64,000 bases of DNA, taken from positions 162,337 to 226,336 of the forward strand of contig CAVWYT010000016.1 of NCBI GenBank assembly GCA_963759295.1, given 5' to 3'. The DNA is from WHSW01 sp963759295. GTDB taxonomy: Bacteria; Actinomycetota; Thermoleophilia; Solirubrobacterales; 70-9. Below, piece after piece: positions 26,090 to 34,636 of the stretch (position 1 is its first letter; the number at the start of each line of letters is the position of its first letter). The position numbers and the translations under genes were made by a program. The notes beneath the pieces are model-generated. The model was given only the letters and a program-made list of their open reading frames with translations, did no database searches and had not been told where the DNA came from.

Positions 26090-26204
26090 TCCGCCGCCTG
26101 GCGGCTTTACAATTCCTAAAGCAGATCCGCCTTTGCCGTCCCGCTCCAAGCGAAGGAAGCCAACCCCCGGAAGGAGCAAAGACCTCTAAGAGGAGGCACC
26201 GGGA

Positions 26205-26380
26205 TTGGCGCCAATCAGACACACGGCAGGCGAACAGCGGACCATCGTCGCGAGCTGGGTCCCGCGCACCCTCGCCGACGAGATCAAGCGCCACGCCGAG
26301 CGCGAGCGGCGCGGCTTTCCCCCGTGATCCGGCTCGCGGTCGAAGACCAACTGCGCGAGGCCGAGGAGCGCCGACCTTGA
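26205..26380 (+). CDS. Ribbon-helix-helix protein (one frameshift)
   Basis: From a TTG at 26205 with AGGAGG 8 nt upstream: LAPIRHTAGEQRTIVASWVPRTLADEIKRHAERERRG, then after a shift near 26320 VIRLAVEDQLREAEERRP and TGA at 26378. The TIVASWVP strand plus two helices fits an Arc/CopG-type RHH fold of about 58 residues. The leader GAGGAGGCACCGGGA-TTG closely matches that of the RHH gene at 22742. It overlaps the next small gene (TTGA), like an antitoxin-partner pair. Confidence 0.55.
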
Positions 26381-26577
26381 GCGCCTGGTCGATCAGGCTC
26401 CCGTATCGCGACCGCGGCCAACCGCTCGATCTTGATCTTGTCGACCTGGCGCCGACGCTCGACGATCCCGAGGAAGAGGTCGTCGCGCGTGACCTCCTCT
26501 GGAATGCGATGACCGATCCCGAGCTCGAGACGGTCGGCGACCTGCTCGACCGGGTCGAGTCGATGAGGCTGGACTGA
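26377..26577 (+). CDS. Small acidic protein coupled to the RHH gene
   Basis: 66 residues from a TTG that overlaps the RHH stop by 4 nt. LDLDLVDLAPTLDDPEEEVVARDLLWNAMTDPELETVGDLLDRVESMRLD is strongly acidic and helical. No known toxin or partner family recognised. The overlap and the small size suggest a two-gene module with the RHH protein, but function is open. Confidence 0.5.
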   Translation: MSAWSIRLPYRDRGQPLDLDLVDLAPTLDDPEEEVVARDLLWNAMTDPELETVGDLLDRVESMRLD

Positions 26578-26684
26578 CACTCCCAGTCGTCAGGGTGAAG
26601 CGCTCGGCGCGTCGCCACGCTGCGCCACACGAGAGCGACCCGCCGGGGCGGGCCGCTCGTCAACGTTCAGTCAGATGGTTCGAT

Positions 26685-27263
26685 CTACCTAAAGACCAGG
26701 AACCTCAGCGGAGGTGAGGTGCCGAAGTTCGCCAGCGCACCGCTCTGGTTGCAGATCTCGTAGGTGACCGTGTCAGCGGTCACGCGCGCCGTCAGGTTGA
26801 TCTCATAGGTGGGCCAGCCGCTCGGCGGGGTCAGCACAACATGGTCGCCCGGCTGCACGCCGGGAGCCGGCGCGGAGACCGCGACGCAGCTGCTGTTCGT
26901 AAGGGCGCCGGGGCCGTTGAGGTCGCCCTCGCCCACAACTGTGTTGCCGCTGAGCGCTTGCGCGTTGGCCGCGGTATCGGCCGTCGTCGCATTGGTCGCG
27001 CTGTCGGCGGTCTTGGCCGTCTTGGCGCTGTCCGCCGTCTTGGCGCTGTCCGCCGTCTTGGCGCTGTTGACGTTGAGGCTCGACTCGCGGCTGTCGAGCA
27101 CCTTGTTGGCCTGCTTCTTGGCGATCTTCTTCACCTTCGCTTTGGTGATCTTGTTGCTGATCGCGTCCGGTCCGGCGATCGCCGTACCGGCGATCGCGAA
27201 GATCAGCGCGATCGCGGCGACGATCAGCGCCGGCGATGGTCCGCGATGTGAACTGAGACGCAT
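26685..27263 (-). CDS. Secreted/anchored surface protein with KADSAKTA repeats
   Basis: 192 residues from ATG 27263. One N-terminal hydrophobic segment (ALIVAAIALIFAIAGTAIA), then a basic stretch ITKAKVKKIAKKQANKVLDSR, then repeats of NSAKTADSAKTADSAKTAKTADSATNATTAD, then a C-terminal beta-rich domain with two cysteines (SSCVAV, YEICNQSG). I know this layout as frequent in Solirubrobacterales; its role is unknown. The repeat is encoded by 18-bp tandem DNA repeats. A paralog-like gene is at 30088. Confidence 0.65.
   Translation of the reverse strand: MRLSSHRGPSPALIVAAIALIFAIAGTAIAGPDAISNKITKAKVKKIAKKQANKVLDSRESSLNVNSAKTADSAKTADSAKTAKTADSATNATTADTAANAQALSGNTVVGEGDLNGPGALTNSSCVAVSAPAPGVQPGDHVVLTPPSGWPTYEINLTARVTADTVTYEICNQSGALANFGTSPPLRFLVFR
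27016..27069. repeat. Three 18-bp tandem repeats inside the surface-protein gene
   Basis: GCCGTCTTGGCGCTGTCC occurs twice exactly and a third time with changes, encoding SAKTAD units on the minus strand. Such in-frame repeats can change in number by slippage. Confidence 0.7.
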
Positions 27264-27461
27264 TCTGCCTCCCGTGTTGTGGCGGACGAGTCCCCCTGTC
27301 GCCCGTGTGCGGATTATGTCGCGATCACCCTCCACGATCGATACGGCGGTGTCAACCCGCGAATGAACTAACGGAACGGCCGGCAGCGCATGAGCCGCCG
27401 CCAACTATGACGGCGAGGACGCGCGGGTCTACGTTCACCGGCTTCGGCACCTAAGCGCTAT

Positions 27462-27650
27462 CTACCGAGCGGCGGGCACGGGGTCGCCGACTTGGTAGCC
27501 AGCGCCGACAACTGCGAGGACCTCGGCTCGCGCCGCCGCCGCGGTGTCGGCATTGACTACGGCATCCCACCGCGAGCCGAATCGCCCCTCCGACGCGATC
27601 CCAGCCGCAGCGAGAAGACCGGGAATGCGGTCTGGGTCAGGACCGGTCAC
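27462..27650 (-). CDS. Small protein, function unknown
   Basis: 62 residues from a GTG: TGPDPDRIPGLLAAAGIASEGRFGSRWDAVVNADTAAAARAEVLAVVGAGYQVGDPVPAAR. The alternating helix/strand pattern suggests a small alpha/beta fold. It overlaps a 27-residue upstream frame by 14 nt, suggesting translational coupling. No family recognised. Confidence 0.5.
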   Translation of the reverse strand: MTGPDPDRIPGLLAAAGIASEGRFGSRWDAVVNADTAAAARAEVLAVVGAGYQVGDPVPAAR

Positions 27651-27720
27651 CGCAAACCGGGCACCGGAAGTCGCGAACCGCCCGCGCCTGAAGCGAGAGC
27701 TTTCGCTTGCGCTTGCTCAT
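27637..27720 (-). CDS. Possible 27-residue basic CxxC peptide
   Basis: SKRKRKLSLQARAVRDFRCPVCGDRS from an ATG at 27720: strongly basic with a terminal CPVCG knuckle. It overlaps the start of the 62-residue gene. Two cysteines are too few for a full zinc finger, so it might dimerise or be a leader peptide; it may also be the end of a longer frame opening at 27867. Confidence 0.35.
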   Translation of the reverse strand: MSKRKRKLSLQARAVRDFRCPVCGDRS

Positions 27721-28009
27721 TCGGCGACGCGGTTCTATTGCCATGTATTGGTCCGCAGTCAAGGCGAGCCGTGCCGCTTCGCAAAAGGTTGACCACGCAA
27801 GCATGTACGCTGTCGACGACAGCCTGAGCCACCGCAGGCGCCCAGAAATGACCGGAAAGAGGCGCATATGCCAGCGGTGGCGACCAGGCCGGCCGAGACC
27901 GAGCTAAAGCCCGGGCATCCGCGGGCTCGACGAGCTCGCCGAGGCGGTCGGCCTCGATCTGGAGCAGCGAAGGCGGCGACCCCAGCCAGGGCACCGTAGG
28001 ATTGCGACC
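27721..28009. other. 289-nt stretch without a confident gene
   Basis: Contains TTGACC at about 27789 with TACGCT roughly 17 nt later, a possible forward promoter, and short forward frames (for example DELAEAVGLDLEQ near 27930) too short to call. Nothing else recognised. Confidence 0.35.
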
Positions 28010-28411
28010 GTGCCGTTCACGCTCAGGAACCTCAAGGAGGACCTGGAGGACGTCGGGTCCAGGTTCGACGGCGCGCCGGACCTGGAGTTCCGCTTGGCGA
28101 CCGACGCGCTCGAGCTCGAGCAATCCGGCCTGGGCTACCAGCGCGTCCCGCCCGGCTATCGCTTTCCGTACGGCCACACGCACAAGACGCAGGAGGAGGT
28201 GTACGTGGTCCTGCGCGGGAGCGGGCGGATGAAGCTCGACGACGAGATCGTCGAGCTCAAGGAGTGGGACGCGGTGCGCGTCCCGCCCGGTACGTGGCGA
28301 GGCTACGAGGCCGGGCCCGACGGCCTCGAGATCGTCGTCATTGGCGCTCCCAATCTCGGCGAGGCTCGGCGTGAAGACGTCGAGGGCCAGCGCGACTGGT
28401 GGGCTGACTAG
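28010..28411 (+). CDS. Cupin-domain protein
   Basis: 133 residues from a GTG. The cupin barrel is clear: FPYGHTHKTQEEVYVVLRGSGRMKLDDEIVELKEWDAVRVPPGTWRGYEAGPDGLEIVVIG, with metal ligands His-x-His and Glu in motif 1. Motif 2 has Trp-Arg where a His is usual (PPGTWRG), so the fourth ligand may be missing. Probably a small sensor, isomerase or dioxygenase-like protein. Confidence 0.8.
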   Translation: MPFTLRNLKEDLEDVGSRFDGAPDLEFRLATDALELEQSGLGYQRVPPGYRFPYGHTHKTQEEVYVVLRGSGRMKLDDEIVELKEWDAVRVPPGTWRGYEAGPDGLEIVVIGAPNLGEARREDVEGQRDWWAD

Positions 28412-28488
28412 CGCCAGGTAGGTGAACATGAAGCGGAGAGACGTAAGTCACTCAGCCCGAGGGCAGTGCACGCTCCCGTTCTAGCCAG

Positions 28489-28600
28489 TACACCGGCAAG
28501 CCCCTGGATCGCTCGAAGGTCCGCAAGCGCTTCAAGGCGGCGGTCAAGGCTGCCGGTGTGCGCGACGTCCGCTTCCACGATCTCCGCCACGGGGCGGCTC
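28489..28600 (+). pseudogene. Tyrosine-recombinase (phage integrase) relic
   Basis: A short frame reads YTGKPLDRSKVRKRFKAAVKAAGVRDVRFHDLRHG. This is the catalytic-domain segment just before and including the HxLR motif (HDLRH) of tyrosine integrases. Sequence on either side is unrelated, and the 3' neighbour is a minus-strand gene. Only about 37 codons survive, so the enzyme is gone; it shows past mobile-element activity in the 22-31 kb region. Confidence 0.65.
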
Positions 28601-28632
28601 GTGGACGACCGTTCGCGATCCCCGCCTTCGCT

Positions 28633-29022
28633 TCAGCCCGGCGGCATCTCGGCGAACTGCGGCGCGTCGTCGCCGATCTGGTGCCAGCTGGCCTTGTATG
28701 CGACCTGCTGGTGAAAGCTTGGCTCGAGGTCGAGGTCGGCCATCAGACCCGCGGCGACGAAGTACACCGCGCCGAGGTCGTCGAAGATGCTGGATCCGCA
28801 GTTGCTGCAGAAGTTGCGGGGTGCGAGCTCGCTCTCGTAGGTCTTGACCAAGTCTTCGCCCTTGGTGAACCTGAAGTTCTCCTTTGCCACGACCACGCCT
28901 GCAAGGCTCGAGCCCGTCCACCGCTGGCAGCGAGTGCAATGGCAGTAGCCCATTGCCTGGGGATCTCGAACCTCGTACTCCACTCCGCCGCACAAGCACG
29001 TTCCCTTGAGCGCTTCCGTCAT
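28633..29022 (-). CDS. GFA-family (glutathione-dependent formaldehyde-activating-like) protein
   Basis: 129 residues from ATG 29022. Zinc ligands are visible in the family order: GTCLCGGVEYEV, YCHCTRCQRWTG, and FCSNCGSSIF. GFA-type proteins bind zinc with a Mss4-like fold; many are not true formaldehyde enzymes, and actinobacteria usually lack glutathione, so the substrate is uncertain. The frame is open upstream to 29289 but that part is arginine-rich noise. Confidence 0.85.
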   Translation of the reverse strand: MTEALKGTCLCGGVEYEVRDPQAMGYCHCTRCQRWTGSSLAGVVVAKENFRFTKGEDLVKTYESELAPRNFCSNCGSSIFDDLGAVYFVAAGLMADLDLEPSFHQQVAYKASWHQIGDDAPQFAEMPPG

Positions 29023-29277
29023 CACGACCCCTTCTCGCGTCGGCGTTGTACGACCCGCGGCAACGCTACCACCGGACGGCCGACGCGGTGCGATCGATCC
29101 CCGACGGCTTCCCCCGCCGCGGCAGCTCGGTCTATTGCCTTGCAGGCACGGGGACGTCGGCTCTAGTGTCGGCCTGGGAGCCGAGGGCGGTGAAGATGAA
29201 ACGCGCGAAGGACGTCTGCGTTGCCGATGTAGGCGCTGAACGCCAGGCCAATGGTCGGAAACTGAAGGAGGGACGGG

Positions 29278-30003
29278 ATGCCGGAGCACGCAGTGGGAAC
29301 CGAGGACGAGTGGCAGGCGGAGCGAGACAAGCTGCTGGCGGACGAGAAGCAGCTCACCCGGCGCAACGACGAGCTAACGAACAAGCGGCAGGACCTCCCA
29401 TGGGTGCCCGTCGAAAAGGAGTACAGCTTCGAAACCGACGAGGGGACCAAGTCGCTGGCGGAGCTCTTCGATGGGCGCTCGCAGCTGCTCATCTATCACT
29501 TCATGTTCGGCCCGGCCTACGAGGCGGGCTGCCCGGTTTGTAGCTCGATCGCGGACAACCTCGATCCGAACGTGGTTCACCTTGGTGCTCGAGACGTGAC
29601 GATGATGCTCGTCTCACGCGCGCCGCTCGAGCGGCTCCAGGCGTACAAGAAGCGGATGGGCTGGCACATCGACTGGGCCTCGGCGGGCGGCAGCGAGTTC
29701 AACCGTGACCTCGGCTTCACTCATACCGAGGAGGAGCTCAGGCCGTTCCTGGAGGGCGAGATTCCCGCGACCGTCAAGCAGATGGCGAAGGCATGCGGAA
29801 CCGACCCGGCGGGCTATGTGTCCGAGTCGCCGGGCCTGAGCTCGTACACGCTCTCGGACGATGTCGTGTACCGCACCTACGTTACGACTGCGCGAGGACT
29901 CGAGCCGACCATGGGTTACTACTTCCTGCTGGACCGCACCCCGGTGGGGCGCAACGAGGGCGGCTCGCAGCCGCACTGGCTCCGGCGCCACGACGAGTAC
30001 TAG
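29278..30003 (+). CDS. DUF899 thioredoxin-like protein
   Basis: 241 residues. ADEKQLTRRNDELTNKRQDLPWVPVEKEYSFET, FHFMFGPAYEAGCPVCSSIADN-type core (LLIYHFMFGPAYEAGCPVCSSIADNL) and LDRTPVGRNEGGSQPHWLRRHDEY at the end match DUF899 throughout. The GCPVCS motif is a thioredoxin-like CxxC. These cytosolic proteins are often called thioredoxin-family, with unproven redox function. ATG at 29278 has GGAGG-like sequence upstream. Confidence 0.85.
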   Translation: MPEHAVGTEDEWQAERDKLLADEKQLTRRNDELTNKRQDLPWVPVEKEYSFETDEGTKSLAELFDGRSQLLIYHFMFGPAYEAGCPVCSSIADNLDPNVVHLGARDVTMMLVSRAPLERLQAYKKRMGWHIDWASAGGSEFNRDLGFTHTEEELRPFLEGEIPATVKQMAKACGTDPAGYVSESPGLSSYTLSDDVVYRTYVTTARGLEPTMGYYFLLDRTPVGRNEGGSQPHWLRRHDEY

Positions 30004-30087
30004 GGGCTGCCGGCTAACCCGCTGCCGTCTTGGGTCGAGCTGGTCAAAGCGCATAGGATCGGCGCAAACCACAAAGGAGGTTTGAGA

Positions 30088-30735
30088 ATGCGGATCCTCG
30101 AGCGACGTCCGTCGCCCGCACTGGCGATTTCGATCATCGCCCTGATCCTGGCGGTCGGAGGCGGCTATGCGATCGGTGCGGCGAAGATCGGGACCAGCGA
30201 CATCGCCAAGCAGGCGGTGACGAACAAGAAGATCGCCAAGAAGACGATCAAGGCGAGCCGGGTCGCCGACAACACCCTCGGCGGCGACCAGATCAACGAG
30301 AGCAAGCTCGGCACGGTTCCCAAGGCGGATGCCGCGGACACCGCCAAGGCCGCGGACACCGCCGGGGTCGCTGGCACCGGTCGCTCGACGTTCAAGGACG
30401 GGGCGACCCAGATCACCGCTCCCTCCACGGGCACGGTCCTCAGCCTCGACGTCCCGAAGGGCAGCTATCTGTTCATCGCCAAGGGCGTGCTCGCCAAGGC
30501 GGGTAACACCCTGATCTCGTGCACCACGGCCGCGGGTGCCGACAGCGACACTTCGTTGTCGCACATCGACGCAAGCGCCAACGACACGATCGTGAACACG
30601 GTGGTGCACACATTCGACGCGGCCGGGGCCGCGGTGTTCCAGTGCAACAACCCAGCGGGCAACCCGCTGTTCGTCACCAACGCCAAGCTCACCGCGATTC
30701 CATTCGCGGAGCTGCAGAACACGGCGGCGCCATAA
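30088..30735 (+). CDS. Secreted/anchored surface protein of the KKIAKK type
   Basis: 215 residues from ATG 30088, chosen over an in-frame TTG because AAAGGAGG ends 7 nt before it. N-terminal hydrophobic segment (ALAISIIALILAVGGGYAIGAAKIG), basic linker (NKKIAKKTIKASRVADNTLGG), a short KADAADTAKAADTAG repeat, then a beta-rich domain with Cys in ISCTTAAG and FQCNNPAGN. Same architecture as the 26685-27263 gene on the other strand; role unknown. Confidence 0.65.
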   Translation: MRILERRPSPALAISIIALILAVGGGYAIGAAKIGTSDIAKQAVTNKKIAKKTIKASRVADNTLGGDQINESKLGTVPKADAADTAKAADTAGVAGTGRSTFKDGATQITAPSTGTVLSLDVPKGSYLFIAKGVLAKAGNTLISCTTAAGADSDTSLSHIDASANDTIVNTVVHTFDAAGAAVFQCNNPAGNPLFVTNAKLTAIPFAELQNTAAP

Positions 30736-30745
30736 CCAAATCGGG

Positions 30746-30830
30746 ACTCGAACCGGCGACAGGGCCCGTCGGGCTGTGGCTCAGTCCGAGGGTCCACGTC
30801 TCGAGATTTCGGGAAGTCGCCGGTTCGAGT
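30746..30830. repeat. 15-bp perfect inverted repeat with tRNA T-arm-like arms
   Basis: ACTCGAACCGGCGAC at 30746-30760 and its reverse complement at 30816-30830, 55 nt apart. Each arm holds the GGTTCGAGT core typical of tRNA T-arms, but no full cloverleaf folds around either. It could be remains of two opposed tRNA fragments from integration, or a terminator-like structure between converging genes. Confidence 0.55.
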
Positions 30831-30850
30831 GCCACCAAGCGCGACAGTGC

Positions 30851-31251
30851 CTACCCTCGAAGACCGGCGGCTTGCAGCGACTTCTCGCGGCTGGAGAAGA
30901 TCTCCAGCCGCACGACTCTGCCGGCGCGCATCCTCCAGACATGCGCTCCCTGCACGTCGACGTCGACCCCGCTCTCCTTGCCGCTGCCCGTGTATCGCAC
31001 GAACGCCACGACGAACTCCCCGTTCGTGATGTACTCCTCGGCTTCGACCTGCCAGTCCCTCCACGAGCTGAGCCACCGCATCAACCGCTCGCTCCTCGGC
31101 TGGGGGTCCCGAGCGACTCCCCCAGGTCCGGGAACTCTTCGGACCATCCCCATTCCATGTCGCGGTCGTAGATGTCGAAGCGGGGGCGGAAGTTCCCTCG
31201 TCCCCATTCCTCATAGACCGTGTGAAGCGCCTCGACGTCCTTCTGCGACAT
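30851..31251 (-). CDS. SnoaL/NTF2-like protein (one frameshift)
   Basis: About 132 residues after bridging a shift near 31105. N-terminus MSQKDVEALHTVYEEWGRGNFRPRFDIYDRDMEWGWSEEFPDLG; C-terminus WQVEAEEYITNGEFVVAFVRYTGSGKESGVDVDVQGAHVWRMRAGRVVRLEIF. The latter is the usual NTF2/SnoaL-like ending (VWRxRdGkvvrle). Members are small cytoplasmic cone-shaped proteins with diverse substrates; none can be named. Confidence 0.7.
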
Positions 31252-31430
31252 GGCGTCTGCAGTATCCGCCCATCCGATCCCCGGGGAAGGATCGGGAGGT
31301 TGCTGTTCGGGAGCAGATCGCGCGATGCCCAGGTGGTCAATTAGACTCGAACCTGTACGCAGTGCGGATGCGCGCCGCTTGCTCCGCCGAAACGATTAGG
31401 GGGCATTCGATTCGTTCCAGGTCGAGAGAA

Positions 31431-32156
31431 GTGAGATCGGTGGTTCAACTGCGGCGAAAAGCGCTTGCGATCCCGCTCGCTGTCGTGGCCCTCGCGCTGC
31501 TGCCCGCCGGCGCATGGGGGGTCGCCGACGTGATCAAGAACTCAGGAAACTCCTTCGACCGCTCGACCTATTTCAGCGACCAGGGCGACCTGGTCCAGTT
31601 CCAGCACTCGGGGCAAGGCGCCCCGCACAACGTGCGGTCGACCCAGTCCTCGGGCGGGGGGCTTTTGTTCAGTAGCGACACGATTTCGACCGGGACGACA
31701 CCGGTCGATGGCACGCAGGATCTGGCGCCGGGCACGTACCCCTTCGTCTGCACCATCCACCCGACGCAAATGAAGGCCGACCTGGTCGTGCGCGGGGCCC
31801 CGCCGGATGGGACCACGCCCCCGCCGGATGGCACCACGCCCCCGGTCACCGAACCCCCTTTGACCCTCGACCTCGCGGCAAAGAAGCAGGAGCTGAGAAA
31901 GAAGGTCAGGTTCTTCGCCACCGCTAGCGTGGCCTCGACCCTGGTGGCGAAGGGCAAGAAGATCAAGGAGACGACGGAGCAGCTCGCCGCGAACCAGAAG
32001 ACCAAGGTCGAGGCAAGACTCAAGCCCAAGGCACGAAGGCAGCTCGAGGAGACGCTCGAGAAAACGGGCAAGGCCAAGGTCAAGGTCGAGGGCACGGCGA
32101 CGACTCGGAGCGGCGCCACGGTCACCGATACGGTCACGGTGAAGTTGAAGGACTGA
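31431..32156 (+). CDS. Secreted cupredoxin (plastocyanin-like) protein
   Basis: About 241 residues. Signal peptide (ALAIPLAVVALALLPAGAWG), then a blue-copper domain with ligands His in GAPHNVRS and Cys/His/Met in YPFVCTIHPTQM, the order expected of a type 1 copper site. A Pro/Thr linker with two PDGTTPP units follows, then a Lys/Glu-rich domain (about residues 145-240) of alternating strands. Likely an extracytoplasmic electron carrier or copper protein. Start is GTG at 31431 or 31440; neither has a strong ribosome site. Confidence 0.75.
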   Translation: MRSVVQLRRKALAIPLAVVALALLPAGAWGVADVIKNSGNSFDRSTYFSDQGDLVQFQHSGQGAPHNVRSTQSSGGGLLFSSDTISTGTTPVDGTQDLAPGTYPFVCTIHPTQMKADLVVRGAPPDGTTPPPDGTTPPVTEPPLTLDLAAKKQELRKKVRFFATASVASTLVAKGKKIKETTEQLAANQKTKVEARLKPKARRQLEETLEKTGKAKVKVEGTATTRSGATVTDTVTVKLKD

Positions 32157-32262
32157 GCGCCGGGACTCGCGGGCCGCGCGCGAGGTCAGGTGATCAGGGA
32201 ACCCGCGGGAGTCACGCAGATCAGATACCGCCTCGGCTGAGCGCCGAGCCCGGAGCCCCTGC

Positions 32263-34537
32263 TCAGCGCAGCCCGACCTCCTGGTTCGCGAACGGGACGA
32301 AATCGCGGCACGGCTCACCGCGCAGGCCGGGGCAGGGTGGCAGCCCTGTGGGCACCGAGATCCCCGGCACGACCGGCAGCAGCAGGCGCGACGGCATTTC
32401 GCGCGAGTGGGCGATCTTGACCAGCGCGGTGCCGGCCGGCTCGGTCTCCCCGAACGCCCACACCGGCTGGTCGCCGCCCGGGGCGGCGACGGTGACCCGG
32501 ATCCGCGACCCGGCCCGGTAGACGTGACCCTGGTAGTAGAGCGGCACGGTCACCTTTGCCCAGCGGCCCTTCGGCAGCGGCGCCGCGTCGGACTCGCGCA
32601 GGCTGAGCACCGGCTCGAGAGGTGTGCTCTTCGCCGGGTCGAGCTTGCGAAGGCGGCTCCGCAGCCAGCCGTTCTGCACGAACGTCTCCTTGCCGTCCGG
32701 GCGCACCTCCGAGACGGTGACCTGGAGGTCGACGCTCGGCGCGGACGCACGGATCCAGGCCCGCAGCGCGCCGGCCCCGATCACTGTCGTGTCCCGGCCG
32801 AGCGGGGGGGTGAGGTAGGCGACCGCGCTGCCGGCAGGGCTCTGCGCCCAGTCGTAGTCGGGGGTCGCGGTCCAGAGGCCGCCCGCGCCCGCGCCGGTGT
32901 CGCCGGTGAAGCTGGTCGAGGGGCGGGCCGCCGGGTCCCAGACGAACGACTCGGCCCTCGCCTTGCCGGGCTTGGCGCCCGTGAGGGCGCCGCCGTTTGC
33001 CAGATACCAGGAGCGGGCGCGGGTCTTCGGCGCCGGGAAGCGCGAGAGCCCGGTTTCGAAGGCGGGCACAGGCGCCCCCGGGGTTGCGCTGCCGCCGCCG
33101 CTGTCGAACAGGATCCGGACCGTCGGCAGATCCTCGAACGCCGCCAGCGCGGAGCCGAAGTCCGGTTGCTGCTGGATCGGATCGTCGGGGAGTGTGACGC
33201 CGGGGACGCCCAGTGCCTCGCTCGAACACGGTCGGCGCGAAGGCCCTGGTGCCGGGCGGCAGGTCCGGCGCGCGCCCGGCGACGTAGAGCGAGAGGAAGT
33301 CGAACCAGCGGTTGAACGTCGCCGGGTCGAGGGAATCGCCGTGGGTGCCGTTGGTGAACGTGAACCACTTGCGCTTGGTGCCGGTGAAGTTCGCGGTCAG
33401 CGCCGGGCAGTGGGCTCCGGTCTGCTCGTCGGTCCACTGGCAGGCGAGAAAGACGGGAACCTCGATCCTGTCGACGAATGTGATCGGCGAGAGCGGATCG
33501 GCCACCCGGGGGCGGTAATAGTGGTTGCGCCGAGCCTTGGCGGTCTGGTCGACGGCCTCGGGGTGAAGCTCCTGGTTCGCCTTGCAGATCTGATCGCCGG
33601 CCTCGATCCTGTCCCACGCCCAGGCCTGTCCGGTGGTCGGCGAGGCCGGTTGCGCGTCCTCGTCCCGGTCCTCGGCCCACGGCAGGGTGAACCCCGTGTT
33701 GAGGATCCCGCCCGGGTAGAGCGTCGTCTGGGGGCTGTCGATCACCGACAGCGGCGAGATCGCCGACAGGCTCGGCGGCCGGGTGGCGGCGACGAAGAGC
33801 TGGCTGATCCCGCCGTAGGAGATGCCCATCATCCCGACCCGGTGGTTGAGCGCCCACGGCTGGCGGGCGACGGTCTCGACCACGTCGTAGCCGTCGAGCC
33901 CCTGGAGCGGCTCGAAGAAGTCGAACGCCCCTCCCGAGCAGCCGGTTCCCCGCATGTTGACGTCGACGACCGCGAACCCGAGCAGACCGGCGATCTGCGC
34001 GATCGAGGCCTCGCCGCCCGCCGGGTCGGCGTACCCGTACCCGGAGTACTCGACCAGGGTCGGATAGGGGCCCTGATCGGCGGGGCCGGGCAGGCTGACG
34101 TTGATCGCCAGCTTGGTGCCGTCGCGGGTCGCGAGGTAGCCGTAGCCGCCCGCGGGCAGGGACTGGTCGTAGATCCGCTCGTTGGGCGGCGCCGAGCGCC
34201 GCGAGAGGACCCGCACCGGCGCCGACCGTGCCCTCGCGCCGCCCCCCTGGCGGACCCGGTAGCCACCGGCGGGCTCGACGTGGCGGAAGACGATTCCGCC
34301 CAGCGAGCCGGCCTCCTTGATGTCGACCGTGGTGCCGCTGCGGTCGACGAGCTTCAGGCGCTCGCCGGGAGCGGCTCCGGTGACGTGGACCTGCTCGACG
34401 CTCCCGCGGGCGCTGAAGCTCGCCTGGGGTGCGGCGCCGGCCGCGGCCGCGCCCGGCGCGCAAGTGGCGGCAACGAGGAGTGCGCCGGCGACGACGCCTC
34501 GCGCCGCGCTGCCGGCGCGTCCGCGGATCCCCTTCAT
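32263..34537 (-). CDS. Secreted S15-family peptidase/esterase (CocE/NonD type, frameshifted)
   Basis: About 757 residues bridging a shift near 33215. Signal peptide at the start (GVVAGALLVAATCAPGAAAA), an N-terminal beta domain, then the alpha/beta-hydrolase core. It has GYGYLATRDGTKLAINVSLPGP, nucleophile Ser in MGISYGGISQLF, and His in TNGTHGDSLDP. The C-terminal jelly-roll typical of X-Pro dipeptidyl-peptidase/CocE ends with GHVYRAGSRIRVTVAAPGGDQPVWAF. Acts outside the cell on acyl or peptide bonds; substrate unknown. ATG 34537 gives the signal peptide. Confidence 0.85.
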
Positions 34538-34636
34538 GCGCGGGCACTCTGTCAGATGCGGCGAGGCGGGGCCGGCGCCGACCGCGCCGCCGAGGCGAGC
34601 GCGTCGCCGAACGGCGACAATCACGGACGACGGCCG

